Source of the DNA: RFSX01 sp965230215
Lineage (GTDB): Bacteria > Bacteroidota > Bacteroidia > Chitinophagales > Saprospiraceae
Assembly (NCBI GenBank): GCA_965230215.1
Contig: CBDDKN010000001.1
Span: 1,674,001-1,738,000 of the forward strand
DNA: 64,000 nucleotides
Direction of reading: 5' to 3'
Within the stretch, counting starts at the first letter, position 1. The number at the start of each line of letters is the position of its first letter. The notes under the pieces were generated by a model. The model was not told where the DNA came from. It searched no databases and was given only the letters and a program-made list of their open reading frames with translations. Positions 33,595 to 42,697 of the stretch are shown here, piece after piece. Both the position numbers and the translations under genes were made by a program.

Positions 33595-35031
33595 TTAATA
33601 AGCTATACAAACATTTTTTGATTCGGTGAAAAAATCGAGTGCATCAAAGCCTCCCTCACGTCCTACACCAGAATGTTTAACGCCTCCAAACGGCGTCCTT
33701 AGGTCTCTTAATAACCAAGTATTGATCCATATGATACCTGCATGTAATTTCTTGGAAATTCGATGTGCACGGCTAAGGTTTTCAGTCCACAAACTAGCTG
33801 ATAGACCGTATCGCGTTGAGTTGGCCATCATAAGCACTTCCTCCTCAGAATCAAAAGGGGTTATTGTCACAAAGGGGCCAAAGACCTCCTCTTGGTTTGT
33901 CCTGCAATCATATGCCAATCCCTCTACCACAGTCGGTGCTATATAATATCCATTTTCATAACCCTCTGGTTTGACAGGGTACCCACCACAAAGGATAGTT
34001 CCACCTTCTTCCTTGGCCAGTTCAACATAACTGAGTATTTTATTGTAATGGTCAAGTGAAACAACGGCACCCATTTTTGAGCTCTCCAGATGTGGGGGTC
34101 CAGGAATGAGGTCCTTTGCAATCTTTACAAAATCTTCTTTAAATCGATCATAAATTGATCGTTCTACAAAAATCCTTGAACCACATAGACATATTTGGCC
34201 TTGATTGCCAAATGAGGATCGAATTGTATTTTTTATCATCTTCTCATAATCGCAATCTGCGAAAATGATATTGGGATTTTTACCACCCATTTCAAGCGAA
34301 AGCTTTTTAAACATAGGAGCAGCTACACTTGCTATGTGCTTTCCAACACGTGTGCTTCCCGTGAAAGAAATGGCCTTGATTGACTCATGCCTGTTGATGG
34401 CCTCCCCCACTTTCTCGCCCCGTCCATGAACGATATTTAATACGCCATCGGGCAACCCAGCTTCCATACAAATCTTGGCCAGCAAAAAGGCTGTCATAGG
34501 CGTAACTTCTGATGGCTTTGCAATGACTGTATTACCCGCAGCCAAAGCAGGGGCAATCTTCCAACTGAACAGATATAAAGGCAAATTCCAGGGTGAAATA
34601 CAGGCAACAACGCCCAACGGCTCTTTGAGCGTGTAATTGATGGCCGATGGCATCTCATGTGCATGAGCAGAATACTGGGTTATTGCCTTAGCAAAGAATC
34701 GAAAATTGGCCGATGCTCTTGGTATATCCACCCGACGTGCCAACCATACGGGTTTGCCGTTATCCTTGCTTTCAGCCTTTGCCAGTATCTCCAGATCGCG
34801 ATCGATCAAGGCAGCAATGCGGAGCATGATTTCAGACCTTTCCTCCACGGATGTATTGCTCCATGACTCAAATGCCTGAGAGGCAGATGCAACAGCCAGG
34901 TCAATATCCATAGAGTCAGAATCAGGAACTGAAGCGTATACACTACCAGTAGCAGGTTCATATACATCCATCCTCCCACTACTGGAAGCCTCCATCAATT
35001 GCCCATTGATATAATTATGAATATCTATCAT
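33595..35031 (-). CDS. 2-aminomuconate semialdehyde dehydrogenase
   Basis: A 478-residue NAD-dependent aldehyde dehydrogenase with the catalytic Cys in GQICLCGSR, the general-base Glu in LEMGGKNPN, and the NAD-binding FTGSTRVGK. The operon context points to oxidation of 2-aminomuconate semialdehyde to 2-aminomuconate rather than a general aldehyde. The start overlaps the end of the TDO gene by one base. Confidence 0.92.
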   Translation of the reverse strand: MIDIHNYINGQLMEASSSGRMDVYEPATGSVYASVPDSDSMDIDLAVASASQAFESWSNTSVEERSEIMLRIAALIDRDLEILAKAESKDNGKPVWLARRVDIPRASANFRFFAKAITQYSAHAHEMPSAINYTLKEPLGVVACISPWNLPLYLFSWKIAPALAAGNTVIAKPSEVTPMTAFLLAKICMEAGLPDGVLNIVHGRGEKVGEAINRHESIKAISFTGSTRVGKHIASVAAPMFKKLSLEMGGKNPNIIFADCDYEKMIKNTIRSSFGNQGQICLCGSRIFVERSIYDRFKEDFVKIAKDLIPGPPHLESSKMGAVVSLDHYNKILSYVELAKEEGGTILCGGYPVKPEGYENGYYIAPTVVEGLAYDCRTNQEEVFGPFVTITPFDSEEEVLMMANSTRYGLSASLWTENLSRAHRISKKLHAGIIWINTWLLRDLRTPFGGVKHSGVGREGGFDALDFFTESKNVCIAY

Positions 35032-36149
35032 CAGTTTTGCTTCATTTGTTGCGTAAAGTAAAAACTCAATTGTCGTTTTAGATTCTCCGGGAGAGGAGGC
35101 AATTCAGATCTAGGAATAAGCAATGTTGAGATGTTATGCAGATCCCTGTAGATCATGTGCTTCTGAGCTGTAGCGTTTAAGTAGCTATGCCCGGTGGAAC
35201 CACCAGTTCCCATTTTGTTACCCAACATACGCAATACCATTTGTGCATGGCGGTATCTCCATGTGGTCATCTGATCATCTATCTCGATAATACAAGTCAG
35301 CAATCGGAAAGGCAGATGAAGCAATGGTTCATCTCTGTATAGATTAATGAGTAAGGCAGCTACTGTGGCCTTGTAACTTATTCTGATCTCACCTTTCTCC
35401 TGAAAAGCCTTATATTTTTCCGGATCTAGAAAGTCACTTATGTATTGCTCTGTTCTCTCTAAATTCCCTATACGCATATCCTTTTCATCCTGAGTAAGAT
35501 AATTTGACGAAGAAATGGCTTCCTTTTCATAAGCCACCATCCTATCATGCGCTTTTTTATACTCACTCAGAAAGTTGAACTCACCTGTATTAAGAAAAGG
35601 TGTACGTTCCAACCAGTCCTCGATGGCTTCAAAAAGGGATGTATCTTTCTCAATCTGTTCCAACTCTTCTTTTCGTTCCTGAGCAAATACACTGCTGTAA
35701 GGGCATCCATTATAAGTCATCCTTTGCGGCGATTCCAGTCCAAGTAAGTTTTCAACTTTCCTAAACTGAAAGCTTTGAAATCCTGAGGCCGGGAAAAGAA
35801 ACTTTCTGAAATCCAGAAAATCAAGCGGTGTCATGGTCTCCATGATGCCTATTTGAGATATCAATATCTTCTGTATATCAATAACACGTTCAAGTCTGCC
35901 AATAGAGGTTCCTATGCTTCGTTCATCCACTTTCTCCTGTCTGAACATCTCCAGAACAGATTCCAATTCATGTATAATCTGCTTGAACCATAGCTCATAA
36001 GCCTGGTGAACAATTATAAACAACATTTCATCGTGAGCTGTCTCGCCCTCAAGCTCAGTGCTGCGCAATCGTTGTGCGCCAAGCAACTGATCCAGTTGTA
36101 GGTAATTCCTGTAATGTACAGTTGAATATTTTTCCTGCGTGGATTCCAT
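35031..36149 (-). CDS. Tryptophan 2,3-dioxygenase
   Basis: A 372-residue haem dioxygenase opening the indole ring of tryptophan to N-formylkynurenine. The family hallmark EMLFIIVHQAYELWFKQ and the haem-ligand His in WRYRHAQMV are present, plus GTGGSTGHSYL. The length is closer to animal TDO than to the ~280-residue proteobacterial form. I chose MESTQEKY at 36149; an ATG at 36173 would add eight residues and overlap the IclR gene. Confidence 0.94.
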   Translation of the reverse strand: MESTQEKYSTVHYRNYLQLDQLLGAQRLRSTELEGETAHDEMLFIIVHQAYELWFKQIIHELESVLEMFRQEKVDERSIGTSIGRLERVIDIQKILISQIGIMETMTPLDFLDFRKFLFPASGFQSFQFRKVENLLGLESPQRMTYNGCPYSSVFAQERKEELEQIEKDTSLFEAIEDWLERTPFLNTGEFNFLSEYKKAHDRMVAYEKEAISSSNYLTQDEKDMRIGNLERTEQYISDFLDPEKYKAFQEKGEIRISYKATVAALLINLYRDEPLLHLPFRLLTCIIEIDDQMTTWRYRHAQMVLRMLGNKMGTGGSTGHSYLNATAQKHMIYRDLHNISTLLIPRSELPPLPENLKRQLSFYFTQQMKQN

Positions 36150-36153
36150 ATAG

Positions 36154-36918
36154 TTAGATTTTGTAGTAACCAATTTTTTTACCGATTGCAGACGATCCTT
36201 TCTTCAATATGGACAAATAATTCTGGAGATGCGCCTCCTTGAATCTGTCGGAAGGGCCAGCAGCGCTTAGAGCCGCTACTACAGAACCGTCACCATTGAA
36301 TACAGGTACAGCTACACATATCAGACCCAGCTCAAATTCCTGTCGGTCGATAGCATAACCTTGTTTCTTAATATTTTCGAGATTTTCAATCAAAGCTGAT
36401 TTGGTGGTAAGGGTATGATCGGTAAACGCCGTCAATTCGCCATTTGAAAACAAATTGTCAAATTGTTCCTTAGGACCAAAAGCTAGTAAAGTCTTTCCAA
36501 GACCAGTGCAATATGCCGGTGACGTCTGTCCAACTTTCGAATCCAGCCTAAGCCCTCTTTCACTTTCAACTTTATCTATCATCAAGACCTTGTCTTTTGA
36601 CCAAATACCCAGGTGTACCGTTTCTTCAATTTCCGAAGCCACACGTTCTAATTCAGGATGTGATTGCTTCACCAGTGAATCGTATACCTTTACACGACTT
36701 CCCAGTTCATACAGCTTCAGACCTAAGGCATATTTATCATTATCCGGGTTCTTATATAGTACCCCCAATGATTCCAAAGTAGACATCAAACGGTAAGTCG
36801 TGCTTTCATGTGCTCCGATATGCCTGGCCATCTCGCGAACACCCCATTGAGATTTGGAGTTCGAAAAATACTCAAGCAAACCAAATGCCTTTACAATACT
36901 ATTGTTGATGCCACTCAT
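36154..36918 (-). CDS. IclR-family transcriptional regulator of the kynurenine operon
   Basis: A 254-residue regulator: an N-terminal winged helix-turn-helix (MARHIGAHESTTYRLMSTLESLG) and a C-terminal IclR ligand-binding domain with the GxxxxAYCTGLGK-like segment (SPAYCTGLGKTLLAF). It lies inside the operon it probably controls. The palindrome at 37692-37708 is a plausible operator. The inducer is unknown; a kynurenine-pathway intermediate is likely by context. Confidence 0.9.
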   Translation of the reverse strand: MSGINNSIVKAFGLLEYFSNSKSQWGVREMARHIGAHESTTYRLMSTLESLGVLYKNPDNDKYALGLKLYELGSRVKVYDSLVKQSHPELERVASEIEETVHLGIWSKDKVLMIDKVESERGLRLDSKVGQTSPAYCTGLGKTLLAFGPKEQFDNLFSNGELTAFTDHTLTTKSALIENLENIKKQGYAIDRQEFELGLICVAVPVFNGDGSVVAALSAAGPSDRFKEAHLQNYLSILKKGSSAIGKKIGYYKI

Positions 36919-36923
36919 AATTA

Positions 36924-37685
36924 TTAGCTCACTCTCAAACTAACGCTGCCCAATGAATCAGACGAAGCTGAGACCACGGTACCTGCTTTTATATATTCAG
37001 CCGCTGTGGCAGCACCAGCTAAAATTATGTCTCCTGCATTCATCTCCTCTCCATTTTCAATCACAAGCCTGGAAGCCTCAATCAAGGACTCCATTGGATC
37101 ACCCAGAATTGCACTGGTATTCCCTGACTGTACTTCTACCCCATCAAACATCAAACTGATATTATCTGATCTGAATGATACATCCAAAGCATGCCACTCT
37201 CCCAAAATGAAGCCTGAAGAAGAACAATTATCAGCAACCACATCTTCAAGTGAAAACTTGAAATTCTCAAACCTTGAATCAATAATCTCAATAGCGATAC
37301 AAACCCCACTGATATATTCAGAAATATTATCCATGTTGAGCTTGGTATCAAGATTCTTTGACAAAAGAAAAGCCACCTCTGGTTCCGCCCTGGGATGAAT
37401 AAAGTCTTCCGTTAACAGCTCTTCATTTTCCTGATATTGCATGCGATCTGTCAAGCGGCCCCATATTAAATCATTGACGCCCATCTGCTGCATTTTTGCA
37501 CGACTTGTAAATCCGAGTTTGATTCCCACAAATGACTCTCCGCGCTTGTACCGCCTTGCCATTGACAATCCTTGTATGGCATAGGCCTGCTCAAGATTTA
37601 TATCATTGGTCATACTCAATTGACCAACTGCTGTGGCTTCAAATGCCGCTTTATCCAATACCTCTGCTAGTTTATTATACTTCAT
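36924..37685 (-). CDS. 4-oxalocrotonate decarboxylase / 2-keto-4-pentenoate hydratase family
   Basis: A 253-residue enzyme of the fumarylacetoacetase-like DmpH/DmpE family. The GIKLGFTSRAKMQQMG block and the metal-ligand segment HPRAEPEVAF are close to DmpH, and the C-terminal GAATAAEYIKAGTVV is typical. Decarboxylation of 4-oxalocrotonate to 2-oxopent-4-enoate (NbaG step) is the best fit; the hydratase is the alternative. It is the first gene of the kynurenine operon. Confidence 0.85.
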   Translation of the reverse strand: MKYNKLAEVLDKAAFEATAVGQLSMTNDINLEQAYAIQGLSMARRYKRGESFVGIKLGFTSRAKMQQMGVNDLIWGRLTDRMQYQENEELLTEDFIHPRAEPEVAFLLSKNLDTKLNMDNISEYISGVCIAIEIIDSRFENFKFSLEDVVADNCSSSGFILGEWHALDVSFRSDNISLMFDGVEVQSGNTSAILGDPMESLIEASRLVIENGEEMNAGDIILAGAATAAEYIKAGTVVSASSDSLGSVSLRVS

Positions 37686-37691
37686 ATGTGT

Positions 37692-37708
37692 GTTTCATTA
37701 TGTGAAAC
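37692..37708. promoter_or_regulatory. Palindromic operator, probably for the IclR regulator
   Basis: GTTTCA (37692-37697) and TGAAAC (37703-37708) are perfect inverted 6-bp arms with a 5-bp spacer, 7 bp upstream of the first codon of the kynurenine operon. A TAATTTG-like -7 box lies just upstream on the minus strand. The position suits repression. Confidence 0.65.
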
Positions 37709-37782
37709 GATGATTTAATATATGCAAATTAAGAAATTTGTGTTATCCCTTACTATTTTTAGTATGAATAAAATATTACCAG

Positions 37783-39040
37783 TTGTCAACATTTATTAAG
37801 CCCCTAATCAAATCAACATCTCTGGGCATATTCCTGAGTGTCTTTGTGATGCACAAGGCTCTAAGGATCATCACAGGACTGGATGCATATGCCTTATTCG
37901 GTGACAGCATTCGTTATGACATGCTAAGTGATCAGATTATCAGAGGTATCCATGATCTTGATTTGATTGCATTTGTTTCTGCACCACTGTTTCCATATTT
38001 GCTCGCCCTACTGAAATTGGTATTCCAGGAACACTGGCTTTGGGTTGCCGATATCTACCAATTCTCTGTATTCAGTATTTCTGCCTGTTTTGTTTTCAAA
38101 CTTTCCAAAACGCTCTTCAATAACACCACTTCAGCCTTTGTTTCGACATTTCTTTATGCGTTGAACCCTATGATTCTTTGGTACAACCTTAGTCTTTCAC
38201 AGGAAACCAGCTTTATGGCCTTCTTTATTATAGCACTTTACCATCTCCATAAATATGTATCAGAAAGAAAATACAGCAATATAATTTTTAGCAGCATCTT
38301 CCTTTCATTGTCTTTCATGACCAAATCACATATAGGCATTCTGATTTTAGCACTTGCAGTTGTCATCCTGGCTATGAAAGAAACCAAAGCTTTTGTCCTA
38401 TTCAGTCTTGTCACTCTACTATGTATTTCACCAATTCTTGTGCGCAATATCAGCCTATATGATTCTGTAAGTTTTTCCAATTTCTCCTTCGGGAGTATGT
38501 TGATGGCCGGACATGCCGATGAAACATATCCATGTCTCGCCGGAATACGAAATGCTGCGACAGACAATCAAGATTGTGACTTGAATATGATCTTCAATCC
38601 AAATCACAACTTCAATTCAAAAGGAAAAATCAATCTACTGGCTCCAAAAGAAAGAAACTCGAGCAAAATTGATTTGACACTATCATGGATGAAAGCAAAT
38701 CCTGGGAAAGTGATCAGACTTAAATTGCGGGCATTGTACAGGTTTATATTGCCATCCGTAGATCCAAAAGCATACAGCAATAAATTATTCCTTTTCTCCT
38801 TATTTATTGGCTTGATTATGTACTTGCCTGCCTACTTCAATATCTATCGAAGGATTAAAATCGAATAAAGCGATTACATGGATTGCGATAGCATTGATTC
38901 TGTATGTATTTATGCTTTTTATCGGCTTATACCCCCAACACAGGTTTAGGTTAATCACCCTGGAACCCTTACTCATAATCTATGCAGGTCCAGTCTATCT
39001 AAGCTTAATTCAAAAGATTAAAGGCAGGATTACTGATTAG
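37783..39040 (+). pseudogene. Glycosyltransferase-like membrane protein, frameshifted near the C-terminus
   Basis: A multi-pass membrane protein with about eight or more hydrophobic helices and an N-terminal loop DSIRYDMLSDQIIRG, resembling ArnT/GT39-like glycosyltransferases that use lipid-linked sugars. The frame stops at 38868 after IYRRIKIE. The +1 frame from 38852 continues for 62 codons to 39040 with a membrane helix (WIAIALILYVFMLFIGLYP) and the typical tail RFRLITLEPLLIIYAGPVYL. The two parts fit as one protein if a single base is removed near 38850. This is a real frameshift or a sequence error. The first frame opens with TTG at 37783; no better start is visible. Confidence 0.75.
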
Positions 39041-40124
39041 GATCAGAATAACGATCATCGTTATTGAAGTCTTCATCATTTAAAGTTGTAAGGAAAGCCA
39101 ATACGGCTTCAACTTGTTCGTCAGTAAGACCTAGCGGCACGATCAAAGCATCTTTACCCTCAGATACCTGACCACCAGAATTATAATGCACCATTACTTC
39201 TTCGAGGGTTTCCAGACGACCATCGTGCATATAAGGCGCAGTATATTCTATATTTCTAAGCGTCGGAACTCTAAACTTGCCATTGTCGATAAAATCTCCT
39301 GTTATCGCACCTCTTCCCTTATCTGGAAATGCATCAAAAGAGTCTGCAGGTACCAAGCCATTATTCATGAAGTCATTATTGGTAAATAAAGGTGCCGCAT
39401 GACAGTGAAAACATTCTCCATCCGGCAGCTCAGGATCAGTATCAAAAAATATATCAAAGCCTAGCAATTCCTGATCTGTAAATACAGCCTCCCCTCTCAT
39501 TACCTTATCAAACTTGCTGTTGCCAGAAGAAATTAGACTCCTTTCAAATTGCGCCATTGCTTTTGTGGCCAGATCTCTGCTGATCATGCTGCTGTTATCT
39601 ATACCAAACGCCTTGCGAAACAGTTCCGGATACAAATCCGACCTTTTCAACCGTGTCACAACCTCATCCCAGCTGTTGTCCATCTCTATAACATCCTCAA
39701 TTGGATGAATGGCTTGCTCTTCTAGATTGGGCGATCGACCGTCCCAGAACAATCCGTTGTAATAGAACCCCACATTAAGCAATGACATGGAACTGCGAGG
39801 CGTCTCGCCGTTAACGCCAATGCTCTTCGCAAGTTGGTCAGTAAAACTCAATTCAGGTAAATGACATGTAGAGCAAGAAACAGTACTGTCGACGCTCAGG
39901 ATAGGATCGTAAAACAAGTGCCTTCCTAAAATGACACCATCCAGTGTCATCATATTGTCCTCAGGTTGCTCAAGTATAGGGAAACCTTCAGGAATTTCTG
40001 GTTCATAACTTACCGGATCATAAGGAATATCTGTAAGATCTCTATCCAAATCACCAGGCTCAGTCATGTTGTCTCCACAGGAGACAATTGACACCATCAT
40101 TAATATGAAAAACAAAACGCGCAT
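39030..40124 (-). CDS. Di-haem cytochrome c peroxidase (MauG/MbnH-like), lipoprotein
   Basis: A 364-residue protein with a lipoprotein signal (MRVLFFILMMVSIVSC). Two c-type haem motifs, CSTCH and CFHCH, and the blocks FTDQLAKSIG, YNGLFWDGRSPNLEEQA and TLRNIEYTAPYMHDG are those of bacterial cytochrome c peroxidases and the MauG family. It acts in the periplasm. Its neighbour encodes a possible MbnP-like lipoprotein; MbnP/MbnH pairs use a peroxidase of this type to oxidise the partner. It overlaps the tail of the glycosyltransferase-like gene by 11 bp. Confidence 0.92.
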   Translation of the reverse strand: MRVLFFILMMVSIVSCGDNMTEPGDLDRDLTDIPYDPVSYEPEIPEGFPILEQPEDNMMTLDGVILGRHLFYDPILSVDSTVSCSTCHLPELSFTDQLAKSIGVNGETPRSSMSLLNVGFYYNGLFWDGRSPNLEEQAIHPIEDVIEMDNSWDEVVTRLKRSDLYPELFRKAFGIDNSSMISRDLATKAMAQFERSLISSGNSKFDKVMRGEAVFTDQELLGFDIFFDTDPELPDGECFHCHAAPLFTNNDFMNNGLVPADSFDAFPDKGRGAITGDFIDNGKFRVPTLRNIEYTAPYMHDGRLETLEEVMVHYNSGGQVSEGKDALIVPLGLTDEQVEAVLAFLTTLNDEDFNNDDRYSDPNQ

Positions 40125-40156
40125 CAGTAAATAAACGTCAATTTTAAAACAATGGT

Positions 40157-40945
40157 TTATTCAAGCACCAAGGAGGATAAATAATTTGAAATGATAGTCT
40201 CCAGGATGACTTCCTCATCCATATCCTGTTCCACCCCCTGAAGCAATATTTTCATATCCAAAGATAGATTAACGCTCCAATCATCTCCAGGATTTACCGA
40301 ATTATCAATAACATATTCCAATTGACCAAAAGCTTCATTTGGAACTGCCAAGTCTACAATCGAACTGTCTCTGGTAAAAAGCAGACTAAAAAAAGCAGAG
40401 AGATAAATTTCATCTGTTTCAATATACATGCTGTCAAGCGCCAAATCTAAATTGCTATCCTGATCCAAATTCTCAAATGGCATCAAGTCATCAATGCGCA
40501 ACTCATCAAACCCACTTGTAAAAGCACAGTAGTCCAGGTCATCACTGAATCGTGTCGTACCAACCGTTTGATTGCCTTCATTTTGAATTAAAACGAAGTC
40601 ATCTCTAAGATCAAAATCGACATCTAAAACCGTGTCACGGGTATTGTATGATGTATCAGCATTTCCAAATGAAAAATCACTCAAGAGCAGCTTGAACCTG
40701 TCCAATATAACCGTATCACCAGTTACAAGAACCAGACTGTCACCAAGGTTGTAAGCCAATGTGTCATTGATCAGGCTGAAATTGACGGTGAGACTTGGAT
40801 ATGTGCAACAATCATCACATGGGTTAACTGCAGTAAATGAAAGATTCTCAGCAAGCAGATCAAGACATGCCTCTTCTGTCTCCTCGCATGAACTTATAAA
40901 CAAGAGCGCCAATAGAAAACTAAGAATTATTGGAGCTTGCTTCAT
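40157..40945 (-). CDS. Lipoprotein, possibly MbnP-like
   Basis: A 262-residue lipoprotein (MKQAPIILSFLLALLFISSC). The segment LTVNFSLINDTLAYNLGDSL followed by FKLLLSDFSF resembles the start of MbnP proteins, copper-binding partners of MbnH-type di-haem peroxidases. It has a CDDCC cluster (residues about 38-42) and a single Trp (DDWSVNLSLDM). The adjacent peroxidase gene on the same strand supports a functional pair. The family assignment is tentative. Confidence 0.5.
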   Translation of the reverse strand: MKQAPIILSFLLALLFISSCEETEEACLDLLAENLSFTAVNPCDDCCTYPSLTVNFSLINDTLAYNLGDSLVLVTGDTVILDRFKLLLSDFSFGNADTSYNTRDTVLDVDFDLRDDFVLIQNEGNQTVGTTRFSDDLDYCAFTSGFDELRIDDLMPFENLDQDSNLDLALDSMYIETDEIYLSAFFSLLFTRDSSIVDLAVPNEAFGQLEYVIDNSVNPGDDWSVNLSLDMKILLQGVEQDMDEEVILETIISNYLSSLVLE

Positions 40946-41759
40946 TATCTTTTACAATTTTTCTGATGATCTGCTTCACCTGAGCAGAAAAGTCCTTCTC
41001 AAGTATCCAGTTATAATATTGTTTGTCTCGTGACAATACATCAACCACCTTCTGACCGTTATACTTTCCAAAGTTAAAAACGATCTCGCCTGATGAGTTG
41101 TATTTCAGACGTTGCGTGACATCGACACTTCGTGAGTCATTCGTGAATGAGGCTAATGACTTCATGTCATTTACGACAGGATTGTTAATAATATTGCCAT
41201 CATGATCTTCATATTCTGCATCCTTGTATCTTATAATCTGCCCCTTGAGAACTTCAACGGTGGCTTTTACATCTTCAAGCGCATCGTGGGCTCCGACCAA
41301 TTTTTTATCACAATAAAACCTATATGCAGCCGACAATGTGCGTGGTTCCATTTTGTAAAAAATCTTTTGCACATCAATGATGTTTCTATTATCAAGAGTG
41401 AACTCCCTGCCTGTTCGGGCAAATTCCTCCATCAGCATTGGAATATCAAATCGGTCCGAGTTATAACCTGCAAGATCTGAATCGCCAATGAAGTCCCATA
41501 TCTTCTGTGCTATCTGATCGAAGGTAGGCTTATTGGCTACCATCTGCGCCGAAATACCGTGAACCTTAAAAGCATCCTCTGAAATGAGGACAGGACCAGG
41601 ATTAATGAGCATAACCATTTCATCTGGCAGCAGTTGCCCGGGAACGTACTTAATCATGGCCAATTGAATAATACGGTCCTTGATGACATTGAGGCCTGTA
41701 GCTTCAATATCAAAAAATACAATGGGCTTCTGAATATTAAATTCTAAATTTTCAATCAT
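40920..41759 (-). CDS. DnaQ-like 3'-5' exonuclease
   Basis: A 279-residue DEDDh exonuclease: FFDIEATG (motif I), GYNSDRFDIPML (motif II) and HDALEDVKAT (motif III). The C-terminal ~80 residues form a small extra domain (VFNFGKYNGQKVVDV) found in Bacteroidota homologues. It may act in DNA repair or nucleic-acid turnover; it is not fused to a polymerase. The start overlaps the terC end by 4 bp and its own end overlaps the lipoprotein gene by 26 bp. Confidence 0.9.
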   Translation of the reverse strand: MIENLEFNIQKPIVFFDIEATGLNVIKDRIIQLAMIKYVPGQLLPDEMVMLINPGPVLISEDAFKVHGISAQMVANKPTFDQIAQKIWDFIGDSDLAGYNSDRFDIPMLMEEFARTGREFTLDNRNIIDVQKIFYKMEPRTLSAAYRFYCDKKLVGAHDALEDVKATVEVLKGQIIRYKDAEYEDHDGNIINNPVVNDMKSLASFTNDSRSVDVTQRLKYNSSGEIVFNFGKYNGQKVVDVLSRDKQYYNWILEKDFSAQVKQIIRKIVKDNEASSNNS

Positions 41760-42592
41760 ATCAAACCTTCATTTTTAGCATCTTCCTGGACACCATGCAA
41801 TTGGAGCACTTTTGTCTTTTTACGCAATCTCATATTGAGAAACTCGACAAGCAGTGAAAAAGCAATGGCAAAGTACAGATATCCTTTTGGAACGGCACCT
41901 ACCTCTGATCCAAAGACTTTCAGATGTGCCAGATGTCCTCCTTCTATTATCAACATAAAACCGATCAGAATAAGAAATGCAAGTCCCAGAATCTGAATGG
42001 TTGGATGTTTGTTTACAAATCGTCCAACAGGTACCGCAAATACCATCATTATAATAACGCTTACAACAACAGCGATAATCATTATAAACAAGGCGCCTTG
42101 CAATCCATTTGTCATACCTACAGCGGTCAGAATAGAATCAAAAGAAAATACCACATTGATTATGGTGATCTGGATCAGAACACTCGAAAAACTGCTTTTC
42201 TTATTGGCACCAGCATCAAGATGTGCATCCCCTTCAAGCTTATGATGAATCTCGCTGACACTCTTATACAGCAGGAATAATCCTCCAGCAATTAGTATCA
42301 AACTCTGTCCAGAAAAACCTGCTTCCAGCCATGAAAAATGAAATTCAAGCCATGGCTTGTTCATGGCAATCAAGATTGAAATACCAAACAACAACACAAT
42401 ACGCATGACCATTGCCAGGATCAACCCAATATTGGTCGCTTTCTTCTGTTCTTCTTCTGGAATTTTATTGGCTGCAATGGAGATAAATATGATGTTATCT
42501 ACACCCAGGACAATTTCAAGAAAAGTCAGTGTGAGGAGACTCATCCAAAATGCTGAACTTGCAAAGTCCGGCATGGTTAACAGGTACATCAT
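41756..42592 (-). CDS. TerC-family membrane protein
   Basis: A 278-residue integral membrane protein with about seven or eight helices. It carries two TerC signature segments: LEIVLGVDNIIFISI near the N-terminus and VVFSFDSILTAVGM in the middle, each with the acidic residue thought to bind metal. TerC proteins are linked to metal ion (manganese) export and tellurite resistance. No other ter genes are nearby. Confidence 0.93.
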   Translation of the reverse strand: MMYLLTMPDFASSAFWMSLLTLTFLEIVLGVDNIIFISIAANKIPEEEQKKATNIGLILAMVMRIVLLFGISILIAMNKPWLEFHFSWLEAGFSGQSLILIAGGLFLLYKSVSEIHHKLEGDAHLDAGANKKSSFSSVLIQITIINVVFSFDSILTAVGMTNGLQGALFIMIIAVVVSVIIMMVFAVPVGRFVNKHPTIQILGLAFLILIGFMLIIEGGHLAHLKVFGSEVGAVPKGYLYFAIAFSLLVEFLNMRLRKKTKVLQLHGVQEDAKNEGLI

Positions 42593-42656
42593 AACTTATT
42601 ATTAATTAACCTGCCAAAGATAGGAAAACAAAAAGGCTTGGAGAATCTCAATAAAA

Positions 42657-42686
42657 AAAAGCCCCTTCAAAAATGAAGAAGCTTTT
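42657..42686 (-). terminator. Rho-independent terminator
   Basis: On the minus strand an AAAAGC..CTTC stem pairs with GAAG..GCTTTT around a short loop, with a two-base internal mismatch, and a run of T follows. It ends the Crp-family gene at 42698-43387, ahead of terC. Confidence 0.7.
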
Positions 42687-42697
42687 ATCTAAAATTG

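Noticed and set aside
42593..42656. Possible further FNR-like palindrome near terC
   Set aside because: No copy of WTGAY-N4-RTCAW is found there.
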